Position numbers and translations under genes: made by a program. Positions 9,395-16,772 of a DNA stretch of 40,737 bases are shown in pieces. Below the pieces are notes generated by a model. The model did no database searches, was not told the DNA's origin, and worked only from the letters and a program-made list of their open reading frames with translations. Source of the stretch: an uncultured Clostridium sp. (GTDB taxonomy: Bacteria; Bacillota; Clostridia; Clostridiales; Clostridiaceae). How positions within the stretch are numbered: the first letter of the stretch is position 1; each line of letters opens with the position of its first letter. The stretch covers positions 1 through 40,737 of the forward strand of contig CAIFEX010000027.1 of NCBI GenBank assembly GCA_903789665.1. Direction: 5' to 3'.

Positions 9395-10291
9395 TTAGAT
9401 CGTCCTTTCTCTTTTGATATTTTTAAGTATTTCACCTATTTGTTCATGGGTGAACAAATAGATTTTATTACAGAAATTGCATCTGATTTCCTCAGTTTTA
9501 CCTTCTTTATAAATTTCTTCTAGATCTTTGCAACCTATGCTCAGGAGGGCTTTTTCAACTCTTTCTCTTGAACAGTCACATCTGTAAGAAGGATATAATT
9601 CATCCAATATTTTTAAATCCATGTCATCAAATATGCTGTCCAGTACTTCATATATACTTTTTTCTGTATCTATCAGCGTAGATATGGGTGTCATTTTTTT
9701 CAATCTGTCCGTGAGTAAGTCTGCTAAACTTTTATCTGCTTCTGGCATCATTTGAACTATAAGTCCGCCTGCAGATTTTATACTGGAATCCGTATCTACC
9801 AGAACTCCAAGTGCAACAGCAGAAGGGGTTTGCTCGGAAACTGTGAAATAATAAGCCAGATCATCGCCTATCTCTCCGGTTTGTATTGGGACCTGACTGG
9901 AGTAGGGTTCCTTTAGCCTCAGATCCCTTGTGACAGTTAAATTTCCATTTGTGCCCACAATACCTCCCACATCCAATTTTCCACTGCTGTTGGGTGCCAA
10001 ATTGGCTTTTGGATTTCCAATATATCCTTTCACATGGCTGTCCGGATAGGAAATTACCAGTATTCCCCTTGCATTTCCACCTCCGGATATTCTTAAAGTT
10101 AGACTTTCACTTTTGGATTTTAACATTGATCCCATAAGACTTCCAGCAGTGAGCATTCTTCCAAAAGCTGCAGCTGCAGTTGGATGACAGCCGTGGATTT
10201 TAACAGCTCTGTTCACCAATTTTGTGGTGGAACAAGCTATTATTCTGATGTTGTTGTTTTTTGCTGTAGCTCTTACCAATTTATCTTCCAT
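9395..10291 (-). CDS. hslO: Hsp33 redox-regulated holding chaperone
   Basis: Cytoplasmic chaperone activated when oxidants release zinc from four cysteines. The 298-residue protein has the expected N-terminal domain ([18 protein letters not shown], then [19 protein letters not shown]) and a C-terminal zinc centre C238-D-C240 with C271-N-F-C274, matching the CxC...CxxC signature with all four cysteines present. It lies between a methyltransferase gene (22 nt upstream) and dapH (2 nt downstream) on the minus strand. Oxidative protection fits an obligate anaerobe that meets air. Confidence 0.96.
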   Translation of the reverse strand: MEDKLVRATAKNNNIRIIACSTTKLVNRAVKIHGCHPTAAAAFGRMLTAGSLMGSMLKSKSESLTLRISGGGNARGILVISYPDSHVKGYIGNPKANLAPNSSGKLDVGGIVGTNGNLTVTRDLRLKEPYSSQVPIQTGEIGDDLAYYFTVSEQTPSAVALGVLVDTDSSIKSAGGLIVQMMPEADKSLADLLTDRLKKMTPISTLIDTEKSIYEVLDSIFDDMDLKILDELYPSYRCDCSRERVEKALLSIGCKDLEEIYKEGKTEEIRCNFCNKIYLFTHEQIGEILKNIKRERTI

Positions 10292-10313
10292 AATTTAATT
10301 CATCTCCCCTGTG

Positions 10314-11078
10314 TTAACTTATTGGCAGACTGTCCTGTTTTCCTACTATATACGTTATTCTTTCAGAAATATCAGTTATATTTTTATCCTGATAATTATC
10401 CAGCTTTTTTAGAATTTTCAGCCCGCAGCTTTTTAAGATGTGTTCTATGGTACTGCACTTGTAGGCTCTTTCCCTGTGGTACTCGTCAAAGCGTCTATAT
10501 ATGTCTCTGTCCTTATATTTTATGAAAAATGTAAGAGACATGTCCACAATTTCATTTTCCAAATAATTTTCCCATATATAAGTTATACCTTCCTTGTCAT
10601 ATGTATAAGTGTTATTACCCAGTATGCTGATGAGTTTATAATAGGAATTTATGTCAAATATAAATATCCCGTTGGAATTTAGATGGTTAGATATTCCTTT
10701 AAAATAATTCTGGAGATCTTCTTCTTTTAATAGATAATTTGTAGAGTCAAGACAGCAGGTTATTAAATCAAACCGTCGATTTAAATTTAAATTACACATA
10801 TTTTCACATATCAAATTGATCTTTAATTTTTTGTCCCTTAATTTTTTATCTGCTTCGGAAAGCATGTCACTGGACAAATCAACAGCCCAGCTGTTTTGAA
10901 AATGGGGTGCTATCTTTTCTGTCATATTTCCTGTTCCACAGGCTAAATCCAAGTAATCTTGAAATTTTATGTGGAAGGTACTGCTTAAATCTAATATTTT
11001 TTGAGACCAAATTTTATAACTTATATCTTCATTTATCAATTTATCATATATATATGCAAATTTTTCATAACAATTCAT
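10314..11078 (-). CDS. Class I SAM-dependent methyltransferase
   Basis: 254 residues with a Rossmann methyltransferase core. Motif I is YLDLACGTGNMTEKI (about 42-56), an acidic end of strand 2 is WAVDLSSDML, and a later stretch is FDLITCCLDSTNYL (motif IV region). The start MNCYEKFAYIYDKLINEDI is the usual N-terminus of this clostridial family; the substrate is unknown. It is the first gene of a leftward trio with hslO and dapH. I see no Shine-Dalgarno sequence before the ATG. Instead a perfect 9-bp inverted repeat ends 7 bp upstream, so translation may be leaderless or controlled there. Confidence 0.88.
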   Translation of the reverse strand: MNCYEKFAYIYDKLINEDISYKIWSQKILDLSSTFHIKFQDYLDLACGTGNMTEKIAPHFQNSWAVDLSSDMLSEADKKLRDKKLKINLICENMCNLNLNRRFDLITCCLDSTNYLLKEEDLQNYFKGISNHLNSNGIFIFDINSYYKLISILGNNTYTYDKEGITYIWENYLENEIVDMSLTFFIKYKDRDIYRRFDEYHRERAYKCSTIEHILKSCGLKILKKLDNYQDKNITDISERITYIVGKQDSLPIS

Positions 11079-11085
11079 TTGAATT

Positions 11086-11112
11086 CTGTTATAATAAAAT
11101 CAATTATAACAG
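11086..11112. promoter_or_regulatory. Inverted repeat before the methyltransferase operon
   Basis: CTGTTATAA (11086-11094) and TTATAACAG (11104-11112) form a perfect 9-bp inverted repeat with a 9-nt centre, just upstream of the leftward methyltransferase start. On the minus strand it contains TTATAAT, a plausible -10 element. It may therefore be a repressor operator overlapping the promoter, or an RNA hairpin near the mRNA 5' end. Confidence 0.5.
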
Positions 11113-11203
11113 TTATTTTCTCCTCTTTTCAGTTTTTTTTATATTTATAATGACAAAAACAAAAAAATTTATACGTCCCAGTTTATAGAATGTATTTTCT
11201 GGC

Positions 11204-11470
11204 TTAATTACCTTTGGTTGTTTCACTGTCTAGAAGAATTTCATTTTTTGGTATATTGAGTTCTTTTTTTCTTTTAGTCATCATACCTCCAATTCTTCCG
11301 GTCTCTTCTGCTGTCAGGCTGCTCCATCCATAGCGATCCACTTTCTCTTTTAATTCCAGTTCTTCCGCTATTTCATATTTCAGTTTTTCCCTCAGCTTTT
11401 CTATTTCCGTAAGTTCCCTGTTTGCCTTCAATTTTGCTTTTATTATTTTTTTTAACGGTGTTTTTGCCAT
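11204..11470 (-). CDS. Small acid-soluble spore protein, alpha/beta type (SspF-like)
   Basis: 88 residues: a Lys-rich N-terminus (MAKTPLKKIIKAKLKA), then LKYEIAEELELKEKVDRYGW and SSLTAEETGRIGGMMTKRKK. The YEIAEEL segment corresponds to the germination-protease site region, and the GRIGG-x-M-x-K-(R) segment is the DNA-binding SASP signature. SspF-like members have this longer middle with a GW-x-x-LT-x-x-E motif. Such proteins coat DNA in the forespore and are normally sigma-G dependent; I could not find a convincing sigma-G promoter. The reading frame stays open upstream to 11668, but GGGAGGGTGG directly before the ATG at 11470 fixes the true start. Confidence 0.88.
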   Translation of the reverse strand: MAKTPLKKIIKAKLKANRELTEIEKLREKLKYEIAEELELKEKVDRYGWSSLTAEETGRIGGMMTKRKKELNIPKNEILLDSETTKGN

Positions 11471-11629
11471 TAGTACCACCCTCCCACTTTTACTATAAAT
11501 TATTTTTACCTCAAAAGCGAGATTTATACATAAATGATTTATATAACAATTATAATATATATTTAAAATATTATATATACTTATGAGCATATTTTTATAA
11601 TGCAAATCAAAAAACTGGTGGAGGAAATA

Positions 11630-11658
11630 TTGACCGTCCATTAGTTTATTGCTACAAT
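11630..11658 (+). promoter_or_regulatory. Strong sigma-A promoter for the structured RNA before proA
   Basis: TTGACC (11630-11635) and TACAAT (11653-11658) with an ideal 17-bp spacer, each hexamer one mismatch from consensus. Transcription should start near 11664-11666, about 335 nt before the proA start codon. Confidence 0.75.
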
Positions 11659-11662
11659 TATG

Positions 11663-11681
11663 AATCAAGTGATTCTTAGGT
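11663..11681 (+). repeat. 19-nt copy complementary to 16743-16761
   Basis: AATCAAGTGATTCTTAGGT here is the exact reverse complement of 16743-16761. It lies at the predicted 5' end of the structured RNA. A 19-bp exact match is very unlikely by chance in a 40-kb window. Confidence 0.9.
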
Positions 11682-11995
11682 TCAGGTACTGAACCTTAGA
11701 AGAACTTATCCAGGCGGGCAGCAAAGTGCTTATCTCCCACTTTGAGAAGCTGGGAGTATTAGCAGTGGCAGCGTTAGGATAAATTTAGTCATCATGATGG
11801 GTGAGAATCTAAAAGAGGAAATGCGAGGTGAAAAGGACCTGATTACCAGATGGCAAACGGGAAGATATTATTGGGGGAGTATTTAACCTAAATTAATTGA
11901 ATCCTGTAAAGCCGCCGTTTTGTTAGTCGATGAAATGAAAATATTAGGCACGTGAGATTTTTCTAATATTTAGGAATCAGGTTTGTAAAAATTAG
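11665..11995 (+). ncRNA. Candidate structured RNA or proA leader, about 330 nt
   Basis: The 530 bp between the SASP gene and proA hold no gene, but the part after 11660 is richer in G/C than its surroundings and strongly folded. From 5' to 3': AGGTTCAG/CTGAACCT (11678-11696, 3-nt loop); a long arm closed by TTATCC (about 11705) and GGATAA (about 11777), with a GGCG/CGTT inner helix, an internal loop carrying GGCAGCAAAGT opposite AGTGGCAG, and a GCTTATCTCCCA/TGGGAGTATTAGC apical stem; a purine-rich middle; then AATATTAG/CTAATATT (about 11939-11970). It does not match the T-box, S-box, lysine, glycine or cobalamin consensus as I know them. It may be a long regulatory leader of proA, an independent sRNA, or a remnant of a mobile element. 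Confidence 0.5.
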
Positions 11996-11999
11996 GATC

Positions 12000-13256
12000 A
12001 TGAATGTATATGATTATGTTGTGAAAAAGGCAAGGAAGGCGAATGCAGCAGCAAGAGTAATGTCAGGTAAAGATACTGCAGAAAAGAATAAGGCATTACT
12101 TTCTATGGCAAGGGAGATTAGAAAAAACAAGTATGATATTTTGAAGGCCAATGAGCTGGACCTGGAGAATGCAAAAAAATTGGGGAAAAGCAGTGCCTTC
12201 ATCGATAGGTTGTCTCTAAATGAAAAAAGAATAGATTCTATGGCAGAGGGTCTTGAAAAAGTGGCTTCCCTTCCAGATCCCATAGGTGAAGGCGTAAAAA
12301 TGTGGAAAAGACCTAATGATCTGCGTATTGAAAAAGTGAGAGTACCTCTGGGGACGATAGGAATAATATATGAGGCCAGGCCCAATGTGACGGTTGATGC
12401 TTCGGCGTTATGCCTTAAAAGTGGCAATTCGGTCGTCCTGAGGGGAGGGAAAGAGGCTATTTGTTCTAATTTGGCCATATATAATATCATATATAAGGCA
12501 GCTGTTAATTCTGGCCTTCCGGAGGGAGCTGTGGAATTTATTGATATTACTGAAAGAGAAGCAGTGGAAGTTTTAATGAAACTCAATGGATATATAGATG
12601 TTCTAATACCGCGGGGAGGTAGGGGGCTTATAAGTTCTGTTGTAAAAAATTCTACCGTACCTGTAATTGAGACAGGATCTGGAAACTGTCACATATATGT
12701 GGATGCCGATGCGGATTTAGATATGGCGGAAAAAATAGTTGTAAATGCCAAGACTCAAAGGCCTGCTGTTTGTAATGCAATGGAGACATTGCTTGTTCAT
12801 AAGGATGCAGCTGGAGAATTTCTGCCCCGGTTAGGCAGCACCCTGCACAAATTAAATGTTGAAATAAGGGGGTGCAGCAGGACGCAAAAACTGATCCCGG
12901 ATGTGAAATTGGCCACTGAAAGAGATTACAGCAAGGAATTTCTGGATTTGATCTTGGCTGTAAAGGTAGTTGATTCTATGGATGAAGCCATAGATCACAT
13001 TTATAAATATGGAACAGGGCATTCTGAAGCTATAATAACCAATAACTATGCTTCTTCTCAGAAATTTCTGAGGGAAATTGATGCGGCCGTTGTATATGTA
13101 AATGCCTCTACGAGATTTACAGACGGAGGGGAATTTGGATTCGGTTCGGAGATAGGAATAAGCACCCAAAAGCTTCACGCCAGGGGACCTATGGGCCTAA
13201 ATGAATTGACAACTACCAAATATATGGTATATGGAAATGGCCAGATACGGGAATAG
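12000..13256 (+). CDS. proA: Glutamate-5-semialdehyde dehydrogenase (gamma-glutamyl phosphate reductase)
   Basis: NADPH-dependent second enzyme of proline synthesis, giving glutamate-5-semialdehyde, which cyclises to pyrroline-5-carboxylate. The 418 residues are normal for ProA. Motifs include GTIGIIYEARPNVTVDA (about 118-134), SGNSVVLRGGKEA, the catalytic Cys258 in QRPAVCNAMETLLVH, and the C-terminal FGFGSEIGISTQKLHARGPMG. proB is not adjacent, which is unusual since proB and proA are commonly paired. There is only a weak ribosome binding site (TTAGGATC), so translation may depend on the structured leader upstream. Confidence 0.97.
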   Translation: MNVYDYVVKKARKANAAARVMSGKDTAEKNKALLSMAREIRKNKYDILKANELDLENAKKLGKSSAFIDRLSLNEKRIDSMAEGLEKVASLPDPIGEGVKMWKRPNDLRIEKVRVPLGTIGIIYEARPNVTVDASALCLKSGNSVVLRGGKEAICSNLAIYNIIYKAAVNSGLPEGAVEFIDITEREAVEVLMKLNGYIDVLIPRGGRGLISSVVKNSTVPVIETGSGNCHIYVDADADLDMAEKIVVNAKTQRPAVCNAMETLLVHKDAAGEFLPRLGSTLHKLNVEIRGCSRTQKLIPDVKLATERDYSKEFLDLILAVKVVDSMDEAIDHIYKYGTGHSEAIITNNYASSQKFLREIDAAVVYVNASTRFTDGGEFGFGSEIGISTQKLHARGPMGLNELTTTKYMVYGNGQIRE

Positions 13257-13277
13257 ATATTTTATCTTCATATGATA

Positions 13278-13306
13278 TTGACTTATTTTTTTTATAGCAG
13301 TATATT
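13278..13306 (+). promoter_or_regulatory. Candidate sigma-A promoter of ilvE
   Basis: TTGACT (13278-13283) and TATATT (13301-13306) with a 17-bp spacer. Transcription from here would give an approximately 125-nt leader containing two hairpins before ilvE. Confidence 0.6.
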
Positions 13307-13334
13307 AAAAGTTAAGTATATTAAGTTGTTTTTG

Positions 13335-13400
13335 GTTCAAAAATTTGAACTTTATTTGGGGCATATAAAAGCAAGTAATTATTATGCTTGCTTTTAAAAT
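13335..13400 (+). promoter_or_regulatory. Two hairpins in the ilvE leader
   Basis: GTTCAAA/TTTGAAC at 13335-13350 is a perfect 7-bp palindrome with a 2-nt centre. AAAAGCAAG (13367-13375) pairs perfectly with CTTGCTTTT (13387-13395), followed by TAAAATAATTTTT. The second hairpin could be the proA terminator or, if the promoter at 13278 is used, a leader terminator controlling ilvE. Confidence 0.55.
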
Positions 13401-13436
13401 AATTTTTAAGTTTTAAATTTTGAAGGGGGCTTTTTA

Positions 13437-14354
13437 ATGTCAAAATCGTACGTGTTTTGTGATGGAAAAATTGTGGATGAAAATGAGGTAACGATAAGTA
13501 TAAGATCGAAGGCATTTAACTACGGGCTAGGATGTTTTGAAGGTATAAGGGCTTATTGGAATGAAGACGAAAAACAACTTTATGGATTCAGGTTAAAGGA
13601 CCATTATACTAGATTACTTCAATCCGCAAAGACTTTAAATTTAAATATTCCTTATAGTGTAGATGAATTGAGTAAATTTACAGTTGAACTGCTGAAGAAA
13701 AATCAGTTCAAGCAGACTACTTACATAAGGCCTGTTGTATTTGATGGAGGGACGGATATAAATCCTACTCTTTCCAATGCAGAACCCAAGCTTATCATAT
13801 ATTGTCAACCAATGGGCAAGTTTGCTGGCAAGAATGAATTAAGTGTCTGCATATCATCATGGAGGAGACTGGAAGATACTATGCTTCCTCCCCGAACTAA
13901 GCCGACTGCAGCCTATCTAAATTCTGCACTGGCATCTTTAGAAGCAAAGCAAGCAGGGTATGATGAGGCTATGTTCCTGACTGCAGATGGACATGTTTGT
14001 GAGGGACCAGGTGAAAATATTTTTATCTTTAAAAAAGGACAGCTTATTACACCTCCGCCATCTGACAATATACTGGAAGGTATAACCAGAGATCTTGTTA
14101 TGAGACTTGGCAGGGAGGAACTTGGAATTGAAGTTGTAGAGAGAAGTATTGCGAGAACCGAGCTCTATGCATCGGATGAAATATTTTTCAGCGGAACTGC
14201 TATGGAAGTTACTCCGATAGTAAAAGTGGACAACAGGATTATAGGAACGGGAAAACAGGGAGAACTGTGTAAGAAAATTAAAGAACTCTTTTTTGGACTT
14301 ACTACCGGTAAAAATCCTAAATATTCAGAGTATTGTACACCGGTTTATCGATAG
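13437..14354 (+). CDS. ilvE: Branched-chain amino acid aminotransferase
   Basis: Fold-type IV PLP enzyme that interconverts Val/Leu/Ile with their 2-oxo acids using 2-oxoglutarate/glutamate. 305 residues, normal length. The family start is present (GLGCFEGIRAYW, about 30-41). The PLP Lys is K155 in RTKPTAAYLNSALA, the cofactor Glu lies in GHVCEGPGENIF, and the phosphate-binding GITRDLV and GTAMEVTPI motifs follow. GAAGGGGG precedes the ATG. It is monocistronic by layout, with a strong terminator behind it. The upstream leader hairpins suggest regulation at transcript level. Confidence 0.96.
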   Translation: MSKSYVFCDGKIVDENEVTISIRSKAFNYGLGCFEGIRAYWNEDEKQLYGFRLKDHYTRLLQSAKTLNLNIPYSVDELSKFTVELLKKNQFKQTTYIRPVVFDGGTDINPTLSNAEPKLIIYCQPMGKFAGKNELSVCISSWRRLEDTMLPPRTKPTAAYLNSALASLEAKQAGYDEAMFLTADGHVCEGPGENIFIFKKGQLITPPPSDNILEGITRDLVMRLGREELGIEVVERSIARTELYASDEIFFSGTAMEVTPIVKVDNRIIGTGKQGELCKKIKELFFGLTTGKNPKYSEYCTPVYR

Positions 14355-14381
14355 TTCTGCCGTAAACTGAAAATAGGAAGA

Positions 14382-14430
14382 TTAATGGCAATTTATTGTG
14401 GGGTTCATGATAAATTGCCATTAATTTTAT
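14382..14430 (+). terminator. ilvE terminator
   Basis: A 15-bp perfect stem pairs TTAATGGCAATTTAT (14382-14396) with ATAAATTGCCATTAA (14410-14424), followed by TTTTATTCT. It closes the ilvE unit. Confidence 0.9.
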
Positions 14431-14500
14431 TCTAATATTTTAAGTGCTAAATTGATTTATGTTATAATACGAATTGAATGTTTGTAGGGAAGTGGAAAAA

Positions 14501-15217
14501 ATGGAGACTACTCATAAAATTTCATCACTTGAGTATAAGGTGATTAAGAAAGATAAGAAAGGTATAAGCATAAGTATAGATGAGAAGGGCGAGATAATTG
14601 TAAGGGCTCCTATGAATATGGATTATGGTTCCATAGAGAGGATAATTGAAAATAAAATTGACTGGATATATAAAAGTAAAAATATAATAGAGGATAAAAT
14701 TGAATATTTGAAATCCATGGGTATTTTACAAGGACAGAATATGTTGTGGTTGGGAAAACTTCTTAAAGTGGAAAAACTTCCTTCGAATATAAAAGGGTGT
14801 CATGTGGAGATCCTAGATGATAGGATTGCAGTTTATGGGAATGAAGAATTATTAAGGGATCATGAAGCTGTAAGCAGGAGCATTCGAAAATTTTATAGAG
14901 AAAAATCAAAGATAATTTTTAATAAAAGAGTGGGGCTTTATAGTAAAAAAATAAATTTGTATCCCAACAAGATAAATATAAGGTGTCAAAAAACAAGGTG
15001 GGGAAGCTGTTCTTCAAACAGGAACCTAAGTTTTAATTATAAACTTTTAATGGCACCTATTGATGTGATAGATTATATAGTTGTGCATGAACTCTGTCAT
15101 CTGGCATATATGAATCATTCTAAAGAATACTGGAGTCTTGTTGGATCTATAATTCCCCAATATTTGGAGAGAAGAAATTGGCTTAAAAATAGTGGATACT
15201 TACTTAGGTTTCCATAG
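14501..15217 (+). CDS. YgjP-type (DUF45) zinc metallopeptidase-like protein
   Basis: 238 residues. The C-terminal half carries the YgjP/SprT-like signature: RWGSCSS (about 167-173), SFNYKLLMAP, then the zinc site VVHELCHLAYMNHSKEYW with HELCH and a downstream His in NHS. The N-terminal half (YKVIKKDKKGISISIDEKGE) is the typical beta-rich start of this family. Its physiological substrate is unknown; metal-dependent peptidase activity is inferred from HExxH. The frame opens at 14474, but GGGAAGTGG sits correctly before ATG 14501, so I place the start there. Confidence 0.88.
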   Translation: METTHKISSLEYKVIKKDKKGISISIDEKGEIIVRAPMNMDYGSIERIIENKIDWIYKSKNIIEDKIEYLKSMGILQGQNMLWLGKLLKVEKLPSNIKGCHVEILDDRIAVYGNEELLRDHEAVSRSIRKFYREKSKIIFNKRVGLYSKKINLYPNKINIRCQKTRWGSCSSNRNLSFNYKLLMAPIDVIDYIVVHELCHLAYMNHSKEYWSLVGSIIPQYLERRNWLKNSGYLLRFP

Positions 15218-15297
15218 GATTCCAGGTATATAATGTAGACAATAGAAAAGATATAAAGTAAAATAATAAGTAAAGTAATTTTGAGAGGATAACTAAT

Positions 15298-15849
15298 ATG
15301 GAGTTTTATTCGCTGTTTCTGGTTGCATTGGCACTTTCTCTGGATGCTTTTGGAGTTTCTCTTTGTATAGGATTGAATAAATCAATAGGTAGGAAAAATA
15401 AAATTCAATTTATGAGTTCATTTGGATTTTTTCAATTTTTTTTTGCAATATCCGGTGCATATATAGGGTTCCTATTTAATAAATATGTTGCTTTTGTACC
15501 AAAAGTTGTAGGAGGAGCATTGGTGCTGGCAACCGGGGTATTAATGCTTAGAGATGGTTTGAAGAATAAAAACGAATGCCTGTTTGTCAAACCGGGAATG
15601 GTTACGATAGTTGGAATTTCAGTGAGCATTGATGCTTTTATAATTGGATTTACTGTTTTAAATGACATGGAAAGCAGTGTGAATTTGTTGTACAGTACTT
15701 TATTCATAGGTGCAGTTACATTTTTGATGTCTTTATTTGCCTTCTTGATTTCAAAATATCTTCGTAAAATACATATTGTGAGCAAGTATGCGGATTATAT
15801 AGGTGGTATAATACTTATTGTATTCGGCATTGAAATGATATTTTTTTAA
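15298..15849 (+). CDS. mntP: MntP-family manganese efflux pump
   Basis: 183-residue membrane protein with six predicted transmembrane helices in two similar halves. Each half has a conserved Asp motif: LSLDAFGVSLCIG near residue 15 and VSIDAFIIGFTVL near 105, characteristic of MntP/YebN. The family exports excess Mn(II). GAGAGGATAAC precedes the ATG. A Fur-family regulator starts 20 nt after the stop, suggesting a two-gene metal-homeostasis operon. A related sporulation membrane protein (YtaF) shares the fold, but the length and motifs favour MntP. Confidence 0.88.
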   Translation: MEFYSLFLVALALSLDAFGVSLCIGLNKSIGRKNKIQFMSSFGFFQFFFAISGAYIGFLFNKYVAFVPKVVGGALVLATGVLMLRDGLKNKNECLFVKPGMVTIVGISVSIDAFIIGFTVLNDMESSVNLLYSTLFIGAVTFLMSLFAFLISKYLRKIHIVSKYADYIGGIILIVFGIEMIFF

Positions 15850-15869
15850 GAAAAATTTGGGGTGAATTC

Positions 15870-16304
15870 ATGGATATAGAAAAATGCTTAAGAAAATATA
15901 ATATAAAAGTGACAAGGGCAAGATTGAATATCTTGGATATATTATCCAAAAGTGAAGATGCAATAAATGCGGAGGGTATATTTGAAATATGCAGACAAAA
16001 AAATGTAAATGTGGATTTATCTACGGTCTACAGGTCCCTAGAGCTATTTCAAATCAAAAAAATTGTGAGAAAGATTGACCTGGGACAGGGAGAGTATAGA
16101 TATTCAATAATAAGAAAAAAACACAAGCACATACTGCAGTGTAAAATATGCCATAAACAGATAGAAATAGATTGTCCTATGCAGCAGGTGGAAGAGATAA
16201 TAAAAAGTAAAACAGGTTTTGTATTTGAAGAAGAAAATCTTGATTTTAAAATAAATGGTATATGTAAAGATTGCAGGAAAAAATTAAAGAAAAAGATGGA
16301 TTAA
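15870..16304 (+). CDS. Fur-family metal-responsive transcriptional regulator
   Basis: 144 residues. The N-terminal winged helix (VTRARLNILDILSKSED, then DLSTVYRSLELF recognition region) precedes a metal/dimerisation domain with HKHILQC. It has two structural-zinc CxxC pairs, C91-K-I-C94 and C132-K-D-C135. Members sense Fe, Zn, Mn or peroxide (Fur, Zur, Mur, PerR); the sequence alone does not tell which. Coupling to mntP makes manganese, or peroxide via PerR, plausible. Its stop overlaps the convergent 16301 gene by 4 bp. Confidence 0.92.
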   Translation: MDIEKCLRKYNIKVTRARLNILDILSKSEDAINAEGIFEICRQKNVNVDLSTVYRSLELFQIKKIVRKIDLGQGEYRYSIIRKKHKHILQCKICHKQIEIDCPMQQVEEIIKSKTGFVFEEENLDFKINGICKDCRKKLKKKMD

Positions 16305-16636
16305 AAGCTTTTTTGCTGAAGGGTTACTTGAGCGGGGTACACTTTTTTTATTTTCCACGTGCCGCTGTTGTTTTTCTCCAGAAACACGGTGTATCCTATT
16401 TTTCTGTGGGGGGATTCGCTTGATATTCCCTCAACTTTAATGAATGCAGCTGTACCGTTGGAAAATGATATAGTTGGATTTTCCATTCCGTATATCTTAT
16501 ATTTATTGAAGATTCCCGTAGTAAAATAATGTGTAACTGCGTAATTGATATCTCTGCATCTAATTGACATGTATACATTTTCTGTTATTGTAAGGATTAT
16601 AAAGATTATTATAATTACAGATAGAAATTTTTTCAT
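16301..16636 (-). CDS. Small membrane-anchored or secreted protein of unknown function
   Basis: 111 residues. The N-terminus MKKFLSVIIIIFIILTITENV is a signal/anchor sequence, followed by an extracytoplasmic domain of about 85 residues. This has a strand-rich pattern (ISFSNGTAAFIKVEGISSES, then GYTVFLEKNNSGTWKIKKVYP) resembling NTF2-like or DUF4829-like lipoprotein folds, though no lipobox Cys is present. I do not recognise the family. The frame extends to 16669, but TGGAGG stands at the right distance before the ATG at 16636. The start is divergent from the HD-GYP gene. Confidence 0.72.
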   Translation of the reverse strand: MKKFLSVIIIIFIILTITENVYMSIRCRDINYAVTHYFTTGIFNKYKIYGMENPTISFSNGTAAFIKVEGISSESPHRKIGYTVFLEKNNSGTWKIKKVYPAQVTLQQKSF

Positions 16637-16720
16637 ATTTGCCTCCATATAATGGAAAATTACTTTCAATATTATAATATCCGAAATTTATTCATAAGTA
16701 AATACCAGTTTTATATTTAT

Positions 16721-16726
16721 TATGAT
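16721..16726 (+). promoter_or_regulatory. Candidate -10 element of the HD-GYP gene
   Basis: TATGAT followed by AAAATTTC lies about 17 bp upstream of the 19-nt element. If used, transcription would start near 16733-16741, placing the complementary 19-mer at the mRNA 5' end. No good -35 hexamer is seen, so this is tentative. Confidence 0.35.
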
Positions 16727-16742
16727 AAAATTTCTTTAATGG

Positions 16743-16761
16743 ACCTAAGAATCACTTGATT
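16743..16761 (+). repeat. 19-nt element complementary to the 11663 RNA, abutting the Shine-Dalgarno
   Basis: ACCTAAGAATCACTTGATT ends directly before GGGGTGAAATA-ATG, the ribosome binding site and start of the HD-GYP gene. It is the exact reverse complement of 11663-11681. Both copies are oriented so that two plus-strand transcripts could base-pair. Confidence 0.9.
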
Positions 16762-16772
16762 GGGGTGAAATA

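Noticed and set aside
11471-11668. N-terminal extension of the SASP reading frame to 154 aa
   Set aside because: The frame is open by chance in A/T-rich DNA. A strong Shine-Dalgarno fixes the start at 11470, and the extra residues do not resemble any SASP.
11665-11995. Proline T-box or other known riboswitch before proA
   Set aside because: No AGGGTGGTACCGCGG-type T-box sequence, no S-box, lysine, glycine or B12 consensus could be found in it.
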